DNA from: Tateyamaria pelophila
GTDB lineage: Bacteria > Pseudomonadota > Alphaproteobacteria > Rhodobacterales > Rhodobacteraceae
Direction of reading: 5' to 3'
Assembly (NCBI RefSeq): GCF_019966495.1
Contig: NZ_JAIMIA010000001.1
Coordinates: 124,001 to 188,000, forward strand
DNA: 64,000 nucleotides
Below the pieces are notes generated by a model, which was not told the origin of the DNA, did no database searches, and saw only the letters and a list, made by a program, of their open reading frames with translations. The translations under genes and the position numbers were made by a program. Of this stretch, positions 8,225-16,999 are shown piece by piece (positions within the stretch are counted from its first letter, which is position 1; every line of letters begins with the position of its first letter).

Positions 8225-9439
8225 GTGAACCTGCTGCGTCAAGGGATCGTGACCGGGGGTGTGATCGGCCTTATGTGGGCCTTTGTCATCGCGGTGACAG
8301 TTTCCGTTGCCTTGTCTTTCGCCAGCGGCCTTGGGTTTAGGCCCGGCATCTGGGGATGTCTGCTTGTGGGCGCTGCGGGTGGGATGGCCCTCGTATATGT
8401 TCAGAACGCGCGGTGGGTGATTGTCGGCGGAATTCTGGTCGCGATGACACTGCTTTTGACCCCACTATCGCCCATGTTTTTCGGTGAAGGTGTCTCGATC
8501 ATGTGGAGGTTGTTGGCTGTCGGCCTCTTTGGTCTGTTTACCATCTGGCCGCTTGAGCGGATGCTGGTCGAGGCCCATGTCGGCGCACTGAACCGCCATG
8601 CGTTTGAGGATGCGGTAATTCGGTTTTTGACCGGTTTTGGCTATATCATTTTCACGGCCATTGTGTTGATCCCGTTTTACGTGATGGTGATGACGAGCCT
8701 GAAATCCCAACAGGCGTTGTTGAAGAACCCGCTCGATTTTTCGGTCGATCTGAGCCGGGGGTTGGATCTCTTTCGGAGTTATTTCGAGCTGTTCGGCCAG
8801 TTCAATTTTGGCAGCTACCTCTGGACAAGCTTTTATGTCTCCGTGCTGACGGTGTTCATAACCTTGCTGTTCAGTGTGCCCGGGGCCTATGCAGTGGCGC
8901 GCCTGCGCTTTCAGGGGCGGGCGGCGTTCTCGCGCTCGATCTTGCTGATTTACATGGTGCCGATGATCGTTTTGGCTCTGCCAATATACATCGCCTTTTC
9001 GATGACGGGGTTGCGCAATACCATTCCGGGGCTTTTGATGATCTATCCGGTCACGACCATTCCCGTCGCGCTCTATATGTTGCAGGGCTATTTCAGGGGT
9101 CTTCCGGGCGAGGTTGAAGAAGCGGGGCTCATGGATGGGCTGAACCGGATTCAAGTGATCATGAAGATCACCCTGCCCTTGTCCCTGCCCGCCATGGTCT
9201 CAGTTTCGCTTTACGTCTTCATGATCGCCTGGAACGAATTTCTGCTGGCCTTCATGCTGCTGGACGATCCATCGAAGTTCACGCTGACGCGCGGCGTCGC
9301 GATGCTGAACTCTTCCGAAATTCCGCGCCAGCATCTGATGGCAGGCGCCGTGATCGCAACATTGCCGATCATGGTTCTGTTCCTCGGGCTTGAGCGTTTC
9401 ATGACAAAGGGGCTGACCGCTGGGTCAGTGAAAGGATAA
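8225..9439 (+). CDS. ABC sugar permease with extra N-terminal membrane helices (MalG type)
   Basis: A 404-residue inner-membrane permease. From about residue 140 it is a normal MalG-type subunit (span, MTSLKSQQALL periplasmic segment, EAA loop EVEEAGLMDGLNRIQVIMK near 297-315). In front lie about 110 extra residues with three or four hydrophobic helices absent from ordinary members of about 280 residues. The GTG at 8225 is preferred because AGAGGGA lies just upstream; the longer in-frame extension would translate the GC-rich repeat. It sits between its partner permease and the hydrolase gene, with which its stop overlaps by one base (TAATG). Confidence 0.87.
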   Translation: MNLLRQGIVTGGVIGLMWAFVIAVTVSVALSFASGLGFRPGIWGCLLVGAAGGMALVYVQNARWVIVGGILVAMTLLLTPLSPMFFGEGVSIMWRLLAVGLFGLFTIWPLERMLVEAHVGALNRHAFEDAVIRFLTGFGYIIFTAIVLIPFYVMVMTSLKSQQALLKNPLDFSVDLSRGLDLFRSYFELFGQFNFGSYLWTSFYVSVLTVFITLLFSVPGAYAVARLRFQGRAAFSRSILLIYMVPMIVLALPIYIAFSMTGLRNTIPGLLMIYPVTTIPVALYMLQGYFRGLPGEVEEAGLMDGLNRIQVIMKITLPLSLPAMVSVSLYVFMIAWNEFLLAFMLLDDPSKFTLTRGVAMLNSSEIPRQHLMAGAVIATLPIMVLFLGLERFMTKGLTAGSVKG

Positions 9440-10704
9440 TGCGAGATTTGACCTGGGCTGATCCCTTCGACGAACAGGCGCGCGAGATTTTGCGCCGTAA
9501 TGACAAGGGGCGCTATACGATCCCGACGGCGGGCCTTTACCCGTATCAATGGAATTGGGACAGCGCCTTTGCCGCGATCGGATTTGCTGAATTTGATCTG
9601 GACCGGGCGTGGCGCGAGATCGAGACGCTGTTCGAGGGGCAATGGGACAATGGCATGGTGCCGCACATCCTGTTTCACGTCCCGGACGAAGGGTATTTTC
9701 CCAGCCATGACGTCTGGAAGGGGACTGGCCCGGTTGCGTCCTCGGGCATTTCGCAGCCGCCTGTGGCAGCGGCCATGGCGCGCCAGATTTTTGAACGCGA
9801 TCCGGAAGTTGGCGCGCAGCGGATGGCGGGTCTGTTTGACAAAATGGTGGCCTGGCACCGGTGGTTCATAAACTGGCGGCTGGATCGCGGGGCCGTTTGC
9901 ATCACCCATCCATGGGAAGCCGGCCGCGACAACGCCCCGGATTGGGACGTCGCCATGGCCGCCATCACGCCCGAAGGTGTTGGCGATTACAAGCGCCGCG
10001 ATACGTCCCATGTGGATAGCAGCATGCGCCCGACGAAATATGATTACGATCGCTATGTCTGGCTGGTGCAACGGGGGGCGCGCATGGGCTGGAACGAAGC
10101 GCTCATGCTGGAAGACACGCCGTTCCGCGTGGCCGATCCGACAATGACCTTCACGCTGTTGCGGTCAATGCGGGATCTGGCCGCGATAGGCCGGATTATG
10201 GGTCGGGACATCAATGATTTTACGGGCTGGATTGCGACACTGGAGGAGGGGGCGGCCACGCTTTGGAATGACGACTTGGGCTGTTACGACAGCCGCGATG
10301 TGCGCAGCGGAACCTGGGCCAATGCCATTTCGAACGCATCATTCCTGTGCTGGTATGCGGGGCTGGACACAGCCGGTATGCGCGACATTTATGCCAATGT
10401 GCAGGCCCAGGTGAAATACGGGGTGCCCTCGCTCAGCCCTCAGGACGACCGATTTGACAGCAAACGCTACTGGCGTGGGCCGGTCTGGGGCGTGATGAAC
10501 CTGATGATCGGGCTGGGGCTCACCGAGATGGGCCTCGAAGCCGAAGGCGAAGCCTTGCGCGCCTCCACCGCCGATCTGATAGCCGAGCACGGATTTGCTG
10601 AGTATTTCGATCCGATGGACGGATCTCCCGCGGGCGGTAGTTCCTTTACGTGGACGGCAGCGATCTGGCTTGGTTGGGCGTCCCCCAACGCACGGGGGAA
10701 ATGA
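9439..10704 (+). CDS. GH63-like glycoside hydrolase (glucosyl-/mannosylglycerate hydrolase type)
   Basis: A 421-residue cytosolic enzyme of the six-hairpin glycosidase superfamily, without a signal peptide. Motifs resemble bacterial GH63 enzymes that cleave mannosylglycerate or glucosylglycerate: QWNWDS (Asp41), [14 protein letters not shown] (157-170), [11 protein letters not shown] (344-354) and a C-terminal EYFDPMDG segment with Glu388. The acid and base residues are likely among Asp41, Asp164 and Glu388, but I cannot assign them firmly. It lies inside the ABC operon, overlapping the permease before it and the ATPase region after it, so it probably hydrolyses the imported substrate. Alternative: another alpha-glycosidase of the clan. 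Confidence 0.75.
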   Translation: MRDLTWADPFDEQAREILRRNDKGRYTIPTAGLYPYQWNWDSAFAAIGFAEFDLDRAWREIETLFEGQWDNGMVPHILFHVPDEGYFPSHDVWKGTGPVASSGISQPPVAAAMARQIFERDPEVGAQRMAGLFDKMVAWHRWFINWRLDRGAVCITHPWEAGRDNAPDWDVAMAAITPEGVGDYKRRDTSHVDSSMRPTKYDYDRYVWLVQRGARMGWNEALMLEDTPFRVADPTMTFTLLRSMRDLAAIGRIMGRDINDFTGWIATLEEGAATLWNDDLGCYDSRDVRSGTWANAISNASFLCWYAGLDTAGMRDIYANVQAQVKYGVPSLSPQDDRFDSKRYWRGPVWGVMNLMIGLGLTEMGLEAEGEALRASTADLIAEHGFAEYFDPMDGSPAGGSSFTWTAAIWLGWASPNARGK

Positions 10705-10705
10705 A

Positions 10706-11758
10706 ATGGGCGCGATTTCCCTCAATGCCGTCGAAAAGTGGTTTGGCGAGGTTCAGGTCATCAAGGGCATCGACCTTGAAATAAGGAACGGTGAGTTTGT
10801 CGTCTTTGTAGGTCCTTCGGGCTGTGGCAAGTCTACTTTGCTACGGATGATCGGCGGGCTTGAGGACATCAGTCGCGGCTCGATGGACATTGATGGACAA
10901 GATGTGACGGATCAGCCGCCCTCCAAACGCGGGCTGTCGATGGTCTTTCAATCCTATGCCCTTTATCCACATATGTCCGTGCGGGATAACATGGGCTTTT
11001 CGCTCAAGACGGCCGGTGCGCCCAAGGCCGAGATTGCGGCAAAGGTGGACGCGGCGGCGGCGACCCTGAAACTGGAAGACTATCTGGAACGGCGTCCCAA
11101 GGACCTCTCCGGCGGTCAGCGTCAACGAGTGGCCATTGGTCGGTCGATTGTGCGCGACCCGACCGCGTTTCTGTTCGATGAGCCGCTATCGAACCTCGAT
11201 GCCGCCCTGCGCGTCGAAATGCGCCACGAGATTTCCAAGCTGCATCAAACGCTTGATGCCACGATGATCTACGTCACCCATGATCAGGTCGAAGCGATGA
11301 CGCTCGCGGACCGGATCGTTGTGCTGGACGCAGGCCGTATCATTCAGGTCGGCACGCCACGCGAGCTGTATACCCGCCCGGCCAATACCTTTGTGGCCCA
11401 GTTCATCGGCAGCCCCAAGATGAATGTTGTCCCGTGTGAAACCAAGGGGGATGGCTACGTTGTGCCGGGCGGGCGCAGCGGGCCTTATACGGCGAGCGCG
11501 GCGGGCGCCACGCAGGTCGGTATCCGGCCAGAGCATATCGAAGTCGGCGCGGCGGGCACTGGGCAATGTGACGGTACGGTTGATGTCATCGAATATCTTG
11601 GGGCTGATACCTTTGTTCTTTTCGATTGTGGCGGCGCAGGCGCGATCAACGTGCGCATCTCTGGGGATGCGGATCTGAAAGTGGGCGATGTGCTTGGGTT
11701 GACCTTTGATCCCGAGCGCACCGTTTTTTTTGGCGCGGACGGGGATGCGATCCCTTAG
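10706..11758 (+). CDS. ABC sugar transporter ATP-binding protein (MalK/UgpC family)
   Basis: A 350-residue ATPase that powers the importer encoded upstream. It has Walker [10 protein letters not shown] at about 37-45, the Q-loop, the signature LSGGQRQR at about 134-141, Walker B with [12 protein letters not shown], and a switch histidine (VTHDQ). The last 110 residues form the TOBE/MOP-like regulatory domain of the CUT1 family. The ATG at 10706 follows GGGGGAA; another ATG at 10701 overlaps the previous stop but is out of frame. It is the last gene of the operon and converges on otnC 20 bp away. Confidence 0.93.
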   Translation: MGAISLNAVEKWFGEVQVIKGIDLEIRNGEFVVFVGPSGCGKSTLLRMIGGLEDISRGSMDIDGQDVTDQPPSKRGLSMVFQSYALYPHMSVRDNMGFSLKTAGAPKAEIAAKVDAAAATLKLEDYLERRPKDLSGGQRQRVAIGRSIVRDPTAFLFDEPLSNLDAALRVEMRHEISKLHQTLDATMIYVTHDQVEAMTLADRIVVLDAGRIIQVGTPRELYTRPANTFVAQFIGSPKMNVVPCETKGDGYVVPGGRSGPYTASAAGATQVGIRPEHIEVGAAGTGQCDGTVDVIEYLGADTFVLFDCGGAGAINVRISGDADLKVGDVLGLTFDPERTVFFGADGDAIP

Positions 11759-11777
11759 AAAACCTGGTTGCGGTGGC

Positions 11778-12428
11778 TCAGTCGTCCCATTGCACGCCGA
11801 AGGTCGTGACCACGGCCTGCACTTGCGTATCCGTCAAAGCGCGCGGTGACATCCCGCGCGTCATCAATGCCAGTCGGGCAGTGTCTTCCAATTCTTCGAT
11901 GGCATTACAGGCCGCCTCAACATCTTTGCCTGCCACGACCGGGCCGTGGTTTGCCAGCATCACGGCACTGCGTTTTCCCGCCAATCCGCGGACAGCATCG
12001 CCCATCGCCGGATCGCCGGGCAAGAAAAACGGCAGCAAGGTCACCTTGCCCAGTTTCATGATTCCGTAAGGGGTCAGCGGGGGCAGGAAATTGTCGGTGT
12101 CAGCGCCCGGAAGCATCGACAGCGCGACCGAGTGGCAACTGTGCAGATGCACCACCGCGCCTGCCGCACTTCGTGTGTCATAAAAAGCCGTGTGAAGCGG
12201 CATTTCCTTGGTCGGTGGATCGCCATCGAGAAACTGACCATCCGCATCAAACCGGCTGAGCCGCGCCGGGTCCAGCCGCCCAAAGCTTGTTCCGGTCGGC
12301 GATACCAATAGCCCCCCGTCATCCGTCCGGGCAGAGATATTGCCCGTGCTCCCATGAGTCAGCCCCCGGTCAAACAACGACTTGGCCAGCAGGCAGATCT
12401 GTTCACGCAGCGCGCTTTCGGTACTCAT
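11778..12428 (-). CDS. otnC: 3-oxo-tetronate 4-phosphate decarboxylase (class II aldolase family)
   Basis: A 216-residue zinc enzyme of the class II aldolase/adducin fold. Visible ligands and active-site pieces are TGNISAR near 28-34, the metal histidines in VHLHSCHS near 93-100, and ANHGPVV near 158-164. OtnC family members convert 3-oxo-tetronate 4-phosphate to dihydroxyacetone phosphate and CO2. The assignment rests on the four-base overlap with a clear OtnK gene upstream: kinase plus decarboxylase is the known pair for four-carbon acid sugars. Ribulose-phosphate or fuculose-phosphate aldolase would be the alternative if taken alone. A dedicated dehydrogenase (OtnD) or isomerase is not in the window. 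Confidence 0.82.
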   Translation of the reverse strand: MSTESALREQICLLAKSLFDRGLTHGSTGNISARTDDGGLLVSPTGTSFGRLDPARLSRFDADGQFLDGDPPTKEMPLHTAFYDTRSAAGAVVHLHSCHSVALSMLPGADTDNFLPPLTPYGIMKLGKVTLLPFFLPGDPAMGDAVRGLAGKRSAVMLANHGPVVAGKDVEAACNAIEELEDTARLALMTRGMSPRALTDTQVQAVVTTFGVQWDD

Positions 12429-13660
12429 GCGCCTGCCAGGACCTTATTTGCCTTTTCAAAGAAATCCTCCGCCCCGAAGTTCCCGGATTTCAGGGCCACC
12501 ACCAAATCAGGCCCTGTGCGCAAGGCGGGCACGCCGGGGTCAATCTCCGGCCCGATCTCAAGCTGGTCCAGGCCCAACCCCTCGATCACAGCACCCGATG
12601 TTTCACCACCCGCCGTGATGATCCGGGTCGCCCCACCATCGCGGCACAGGCGTGCAACGTCTGAGAAGAACCCCTCAAGCGCACTGGCGGACTGTTCGCG
12701 TCCGTATGTTTTCTGCACAGCCCGCACCACATCCGGATCAGCCGAGCTGTAGGCCAATGGAACGCCCGATTGAGCCAGTAACCAGGCCGCCATATCTGCC
12801 GCAGTCAACCGCCCCTCGATCACGTCAGCAGCGATAATCTCCCGGGTCGGATGCGCTGCCGCATGATGCGCGACCTGCGCTCGCGTGGCCGTCGAACAGG
12901 ATCCTGACAAGGCAACCGCCCTGCCCGCCTGTCCGCGCCATGGCACAGTACCGGCGACACATCCGAAATTCGCAGGCAGGCCGAGCGCAACGCCGGAACC
13001 ACCCGTGATCAGTGGTAAATCGCGGGCCGCCGCGCCAATCTCGCGCAAATCCGCATCGCGGATCGCGTCCACGACGATATGCCGATGCCCGGCACCATGT
13101 TGGGCATCGAGCGCACCGGAAATAGCGTCTGCCCCCTCAAACACCGCCTTTGCCGCCACATGGCCAACAGAAAACCGCGACTGCGCCGCCATGCAGCGCC
13201 GCAAATCCGGGTCGGTCATCGGCGTCAAGGGATGGTTTTGCATGCCGCTTTCGTTCAACAGCGTATCATTCACAAACAGATGACCCTGATAGACAGACCG
13301 CCCGGTGCCCGGGAAAGCGGGGCAAACAATAACCTTGTGTGCGTCAAGGGCTTCGGCCAAGGCATCCGCAACCGGGCCGATATTCCCCCTGGCCGTGCTG
13401 TCGAACGTCGAACAATATTTGAAAAAGAACTGGGTGCAGCCCTGCGCTCGCAACCAAGCCAGAGCCTCAAGCGATTTGGCAACGGCGTCGCCCGGATCGA
13501 TCGAGCGGGATTTCAGTGCCACGACCCCCGCTTCGACCGATGGATCCGCCGACGCGTCCGGCACGCCGGTGTATTGGGTGACCCGCATCCCCCCCTTGGC
13601 AAGTGTGTTGGCCAGATCACTGGACCCCGTAAAGTCATCTCCGATACAGCCAAGTTTCAT
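12425..13660 (-). CDS. otnK: 3-oxo-tetronate kinase (four-carbon acid sugar kinase)
   Basis: A 411-residue kinase of the DUF1537 family, phosphorylating 3-oxo-tetronate at O4 for OtnC. The N-terminal sugar-binding domain begins with the family hallmark GCIGDDFTGSSDLA. The C-terminal nucleotide-binding part contains TAGGETSGAV near residue 350. The start at 13660 has AAGGA eight bases upstream; the ATG three codons earlier lies on top of that site. The gene overlaps otnC by four bases (ATGA). No cognate transporter is adjacent, so substrate could come from the TRAP or ABC systems nearby; that is a guess. Confidence 0.88.
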   Translation of the reverse strand: MKLGCIGDDFTGSSDLANTLAKGGMRVTQYTGVPDASADPSVEAGVVALKSRSIDPGDAVAKSLEALAWLRAQGCTQFFFKYCSTFDSTARGNIGPVADALAEALDAHKVIVCPAFPGTGRSVYQGHLFVNDTLLNESGMQNHPLTPMTDPDLRRCMAAQSRFSVGHVAAKAVFEGADAISGALDAQHGAGHRHIVVDAIRDADLREIGAAARDLPLITGGSGVALGLPANFGCVAGTVPWRGQAGRAVALSGSCSTATRAQVAHHAAAHPTREIIAADVIEGRLTAADMAAWLLAQSGVPLAYSSADPDVVRAVQKTYGREQSASALEGFFSDVARLCRDGGATRIITAGGETSGAVIEGLGLDQLEIGPEIDPGVPALRTGPDLVVALKSGNFGAEDFFEKANKVLAGA

Positions 13661-13771
13661 GTGATCCATCCTTGCTTCAAGCTTTGCACGCGCGCGCCTT
13701 TGTGCACAAACAAGCACCTTGCCCGTAGCCTGTGCAAGTGGCTTCGCCCAGTTGTCCGTAATTTCGAGATT

Positions 13772-14635
13772 TCAGCGCGCAACCCACGCGTTAAACCAAT
13801 CCACAAAGACCTGTTGCGACGTGGGTAGATCCGTTGCATTGCACGCAAGATAGTACCCTTCCACCGCGCGCGTGTCGGGCAGATCAAGATTGAGCAAGCG
13901 ACCGTCTGAGAGGGCGTGATGGGCAATCAGGCTGTGCGTCAACGCAACCCCTGCCCCCGCCACTGCCAGATCGACGGCCAACCCATGCGTGTCCACTTCG
14001 ATCATCGGCATCGGCCAATCCTTGTGCCCCATCGCCGCTCCGATGTCGCGCCACCCCGTCGACAGGCCGACGGGCTGGATCATCGGCAGCGACATCGCAG
14101 CCTCCCATGTCTGCGCCCGTTCCGGCGCCACAACCGCGCAGAGGTGCGAAGGTTCGATCAGGGTCGCGTTGCGCCCAACCACAGCCTGGGCTCCGAAGCG
14201 AATGTCGATGTCGGCGCGCGTTGCGCTGAAATCATCCGGCCAGATTGTTGACACAAGTTGAAGGGCGATGTCCGGATGGGCCGTGTGAAAATGGCGCAAG
14301 CCCGGCGCCAAGACCCACTGCGAGACGCTGGCGCTGGTGGCAATCGTCAGTTTCGGCACCCTTTGCGACGGCACGAACCGTTCAGTGGCCGCGGCCAGTT
14401 GCGCCATGGCGGCCGCCACGTCCGGCACCAGACCGCGCCCGGCTTCCGTCAGGATCAGCGCACGTTTGTCCCGGATGAACAATGGCGCACCAAGGCGCTC
14501 TTCCAACGCACGCACATGCTGGCTGATCGCGGATTGGGTAAACCCCAGCTCGTCCGCGGCTGCGGTAAAGCTGAGGTGTCGGGCCGCGGCATCAAAGGCG
14601 CGAAACCAGGTGAGTGGAGGCAGGCTTTTGGGCAT
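13772..14635 (-). CDS. LysR-family regulator (GcvA-like)
   Basis: A 287-residue regulator with an N-terminal winged helix-turn-helix (FTAAADELGFTQSAISQHVRALEE, about residues 22-45) and a LysR substrate-binding domain from about 90 on. The opening PPLTWFRAFDAAARHLSFT is typical of the GcvA/AmpR branch. The start is taken at the ATG 14635; a TTG two codons earlier is possible and no strong ribosome site distinguishes them. It is divergent from the monooxygenase operon beginning at 14737, separated by about 100 bp with several T-N11-A-like sequences, so it most likely activates that operon in response to its substrate. Confidence 0.9.
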   Translation of the reverse strand: MPKSLPPLTWFRAFDAAARHLSFTAAADELGFTQSAISQHVRALEERLGAPLFIRDKRALILTEAGRGLVPDVAAAMAQLAAATERFVPSQRVPKLTIATSASVSQWVLAPGLRHFHTAHPDIALQLVSTIWPDDFSATRADIDIRFGAQAVVGRNATLIEPSHLCAVVAPERAQTWEAAMSLPMIQPVGLSTGWRDIGAAMGHKDWPMPMIEVDTHGLAVDLAVAGAGVALTHSLIAHHALSDGRLLNLDLPDTRAVEGYYLACNATDLPTSQQVFVDWFNAWVAR

Positions 14636-14736
14636 GATCAACAGTTACCATAAGAGTATCTAATGCCTCCATAGTCTTTTCTTTCATTAGGTCGATATCC
14701 ACCCGGGCTGTATCCTTGGCCAATTCAGGAGGCCCA

Positions 14737-15336
14737 ATGACACCCGAAATTCGCAAAATCGTAACCTATCAGGAAGACATCCTGATCGAAGGGTTCAAAC
14801 CCGTCCAATCCCCTTGGCGTATGTGTGCGGCGGCAGCAGTCGTCAAGAATCCTTGGGCAGGTCGCTATGTCGAAGACCTCAGGCCAGAAATCATGGCCTA
14901 TGGGCCGGAACTGGGAGCGTTGCTCACAGATCGCATAACGGGCCTGTGTGGCGGTGGAGACAATATCGAGGCCTTTGGAAAAGCTGCCATCGTCGGTCTG
15001 GATGGAGAGATCGAACACGCCTCCGGCCTCATCCATACGCTTCGGTTTGGAAACCATTTTCGCGAGGCTGTCCAGGCCACGTCCTATCTGGCCTTCACCA
15101 ACACAAGGGGGCCGGCAAACGCCGCGATGCAGATCCCGCTGATGGATAAGCACGACGCGGGGCGGCGGTCACATTATCTGACGATACACTTCGCGATCCC
15201 CGATGCTCCCCGCGCCGATGAACTTGTGATTGCCCTCGGGGCCGCGACCTCGGGGCGCCCGCATCATCGCATTGGTGACCGCTATCAGGACCTCAAGGAT
15301 TTGGGCCATGACCTGGACAATCCGGCCGCGATCTGA
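14737..15336 (+). CDS. AA_synth (DUF1185) family protein
   Basis: A 199-residue protein of the family annotated as amino acid synthesis (PF06684), whose biochemical role is unproven. Recognisable pieces are the opening EIRKIVTYQEDILIEG, AAAAVVKNPWAGRY near 32-45, and GRPHHRIGDRYQD near the end. The start at 14737 has a perfect AGGAGG seven bases upstream. It is the first gene of an operon with a hydrolase, flavin reductase, flavin monooxygenase and aldehyde dehydrogenase, and its end overlaps the next gene. The context suggests a step in breaking down a nitrogen-containing or cyclic compound, not biosynthesis. Confidence 0.8.
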   Translation: MTPEIRKIVTYQEDILIEGFKPVQSPWRMCAAAAVVKNPWAGRYVEDLRPEIMAYGPELGALLTDRITGLCGGGDNIEAFGKAAIVGLDGEIEHASGLIHTLRFGNHFREAVQATSYLAFTNTRGPANAAMQIPLMDKHDAGRRSHYLTIHFAIPDAPRADELVIALGAATSGRPHHRIGDRYQDLKDLGHDLDNPAAI

Positions 15337-16107
15337 GGGCCCGGGAGGCCTGCACTACTGGTCCGAGGGCCAAGGACCCGCGCTGGTATTGATCCACGGT
15401 GTCGGCTTGCGCGCCGAAGCGTGGGGCGGAGTAATGCCCCTACTCGCTCCGCATTTCATGGTTTATGCCGTGGACATGCCCGGCCATGGCGCATCGCCCC
15501 TGAACAACACGACGACTTTGGTGGATTACACCGAACGGTTTGCCGCATTCATCGCAGCCCTGGACGCCCCGGTGGCGGTGGCAGGCCACTCCATGGGCGC
15601 GTTCATCGCGCTTGAAATCGCCTCCGCACATCCTGAAAGCCTGCATTCTGTCGCAGCCCTGAATGCCGTCTTTGAGCGAACAGAAGACGCCTCCCAAGCC
15701 GTGCAAGCACGGGCGACTTGCCTAAAGGACCACGGGCCATCAGATCCGACCCCGACCTTGCAGCGGTGGTTTGGCGCGGCCCCCTCAGGTGAGCACCTCG
15801 CCGCCGCGATTGCGTGCCGCACGTGGCTCACTGACGCCCATCATGATGGCTATGCGCGGGCCTATTGGTCTTTGCCCACCACGATGGGCCGTCCCGCGCG
15901 GCATTGACGCAGATGCAGACACCGGCCCTGTTCCTGACGGGGGCGGATGACCCCAACTCCACCCCTGCTATGGCCCGCACCATGGCCGAATTGGCCCCGA
16001 AAGGGCAGGCACACATCCTCGAAAACGCGGCGCACATGGCACCAATGACCCACCCGGGCGAGGTTGCAGAAACGCTGATCCAGCACATCCAAAGGGCCCG
16101 GCCATGA
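15308..16107 (+). pseudogene. Alpha/beta hydrolase, frameshifted
   Basis: An alpha/beta-hydrolase gene split between two frames. The first frame (15308-15907) encodes about 199 residues with the oxyanion region LIHGVG and the nucleophile elbow GHSMG (Ser95). The second, from about 15868 to 16107, continues naturally with VFAHHDG, the acid motif TGADDPN and the histidine region NAAHMAP. Adding one G in the GG run of tattggtcttt (about 15868-15870) restores one protein of about 266 residues. The 3-prime end is coupled by ATGA to the flavin reductase. It may be a real one-base deletion, a slippage site or a sequence error; without the shift the Asp and His of the triad are lost. Confidence 0.8.
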
Positions 16108-16997
16108 CCCCCGACGCCGCCAGATTGCGCGCCGCCTTTGGTCGCTTCATGACAGGGGTGACCGTGGTCACAAGCCGCTGCGCCGACGGCACGCCCATCG
16201 GGTTCACTGCCAACTCGTTCACATCAGTTTCGCTCGATCCGCCGTTGCTGTTGGTCTGTCCGGGGCAACATCTCTCCAGCTACGGCGACTTTCAGAAAAC
16301 CTCTCACTTTGCGGTCAGCATTCTGGCCGAAGGGCAAGAAGCCATCGCAAACCGTTTCGCCAGCAGCAAATCCGACAGGTTCGGACCAAAGGACTGGCGC
16401 GATGGGGCCGCTGACATGCCCTTGATCGACGGACGGGCCGCCGGATTTGTTTGCGATGTTTTCACCCGCGTGCCAGCGGGCGATCATACGGTCCTGATGG
16501 GACGGGTGATCGCATACGACATGTGTGACGCGCCCGGACTGGGATATGGCCCTGACGGGTATTTTGAATTGAGCCGGGAACGGCGGGCCGAGGCTCCTGC
16601 GCCCACCCACACCCGCGCCTGCGTTCTGCTGGACGATGGTGCGCGGGTCTATCTGACCCAAGCAAATGACTTGCCCATGATTCCTGTCGGAACCGATGCC
16701 AGCCCTTTACGGGCACTTGAGGACTATCTTGCGGGCCAAGGCATCGCTGCGGAACTGGGTGTCGTTTATGCGATTTATGACGGGGATCGAGGTGGGCGCC
16801 GGATCGTCTTTCGCGGCCATGTCAACGCAGCGCCCGAGGGGCTCGTCGCCATGCCTATCGACGCGGCGCATGCACCAGACCCGGCCTTGGATGCCTTGCT
16901 CAAACGCTTTGCCCAGGAACACAAAACGCAAGCCTTCGCCCTCTATGTCGGCTCGGATCAAACCGGTGACGTGCTGCGCACCAAAGACAGGGGATAG
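16104..16997 (+). CDS. Flavin reductase family protein with C-terminal extension
   Basis: A 297-residue protein. Residues 1-160 are a flavin reductase domain of the HpaC/RutF type, with GVTVVTSR and GFTANSFTSVSLDPPLLLVC-like motifs, supplying reduced FMN or FAD to a monooxygenase. Residues 165-297 are an extra domain opening HTRACVLLDDG that I do not recognise with certainty; common stand-alone reductases are only about 160-180 residues. It overlaps the hydrolase gene by four bases and is two bases from the luciferase-like monooxygenase, its obvious partner. Confidence 0.85.
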   Translation: MTPDAARLRAAFGRFMTGVTVVTSRCADGTPIGFTANSFTSVSLDPPLLLVCPGQHLSSYGDFQKTSHFAVSILAEGQEAIANRFASSKSDRFGPKDWRDGAADMPLIDGRAAGFVCDVFTRVPAGDHTVLMGRVIAYDMCDAPGLGYGPDGYFELSRERRAEAPAPTHTRACVLLDDGARVYLTQANDLPMIPVGTDASPLRALEDYLAGQGIAAELGVVYAIYDGDRGGRRIVFRGHVNAAPEGLVAMPIDAAHAPDPALDALLKRFAQEHKTQAFALYVGSDQTGDVLRTKDRG

Positions 16998-16999
16998 CC

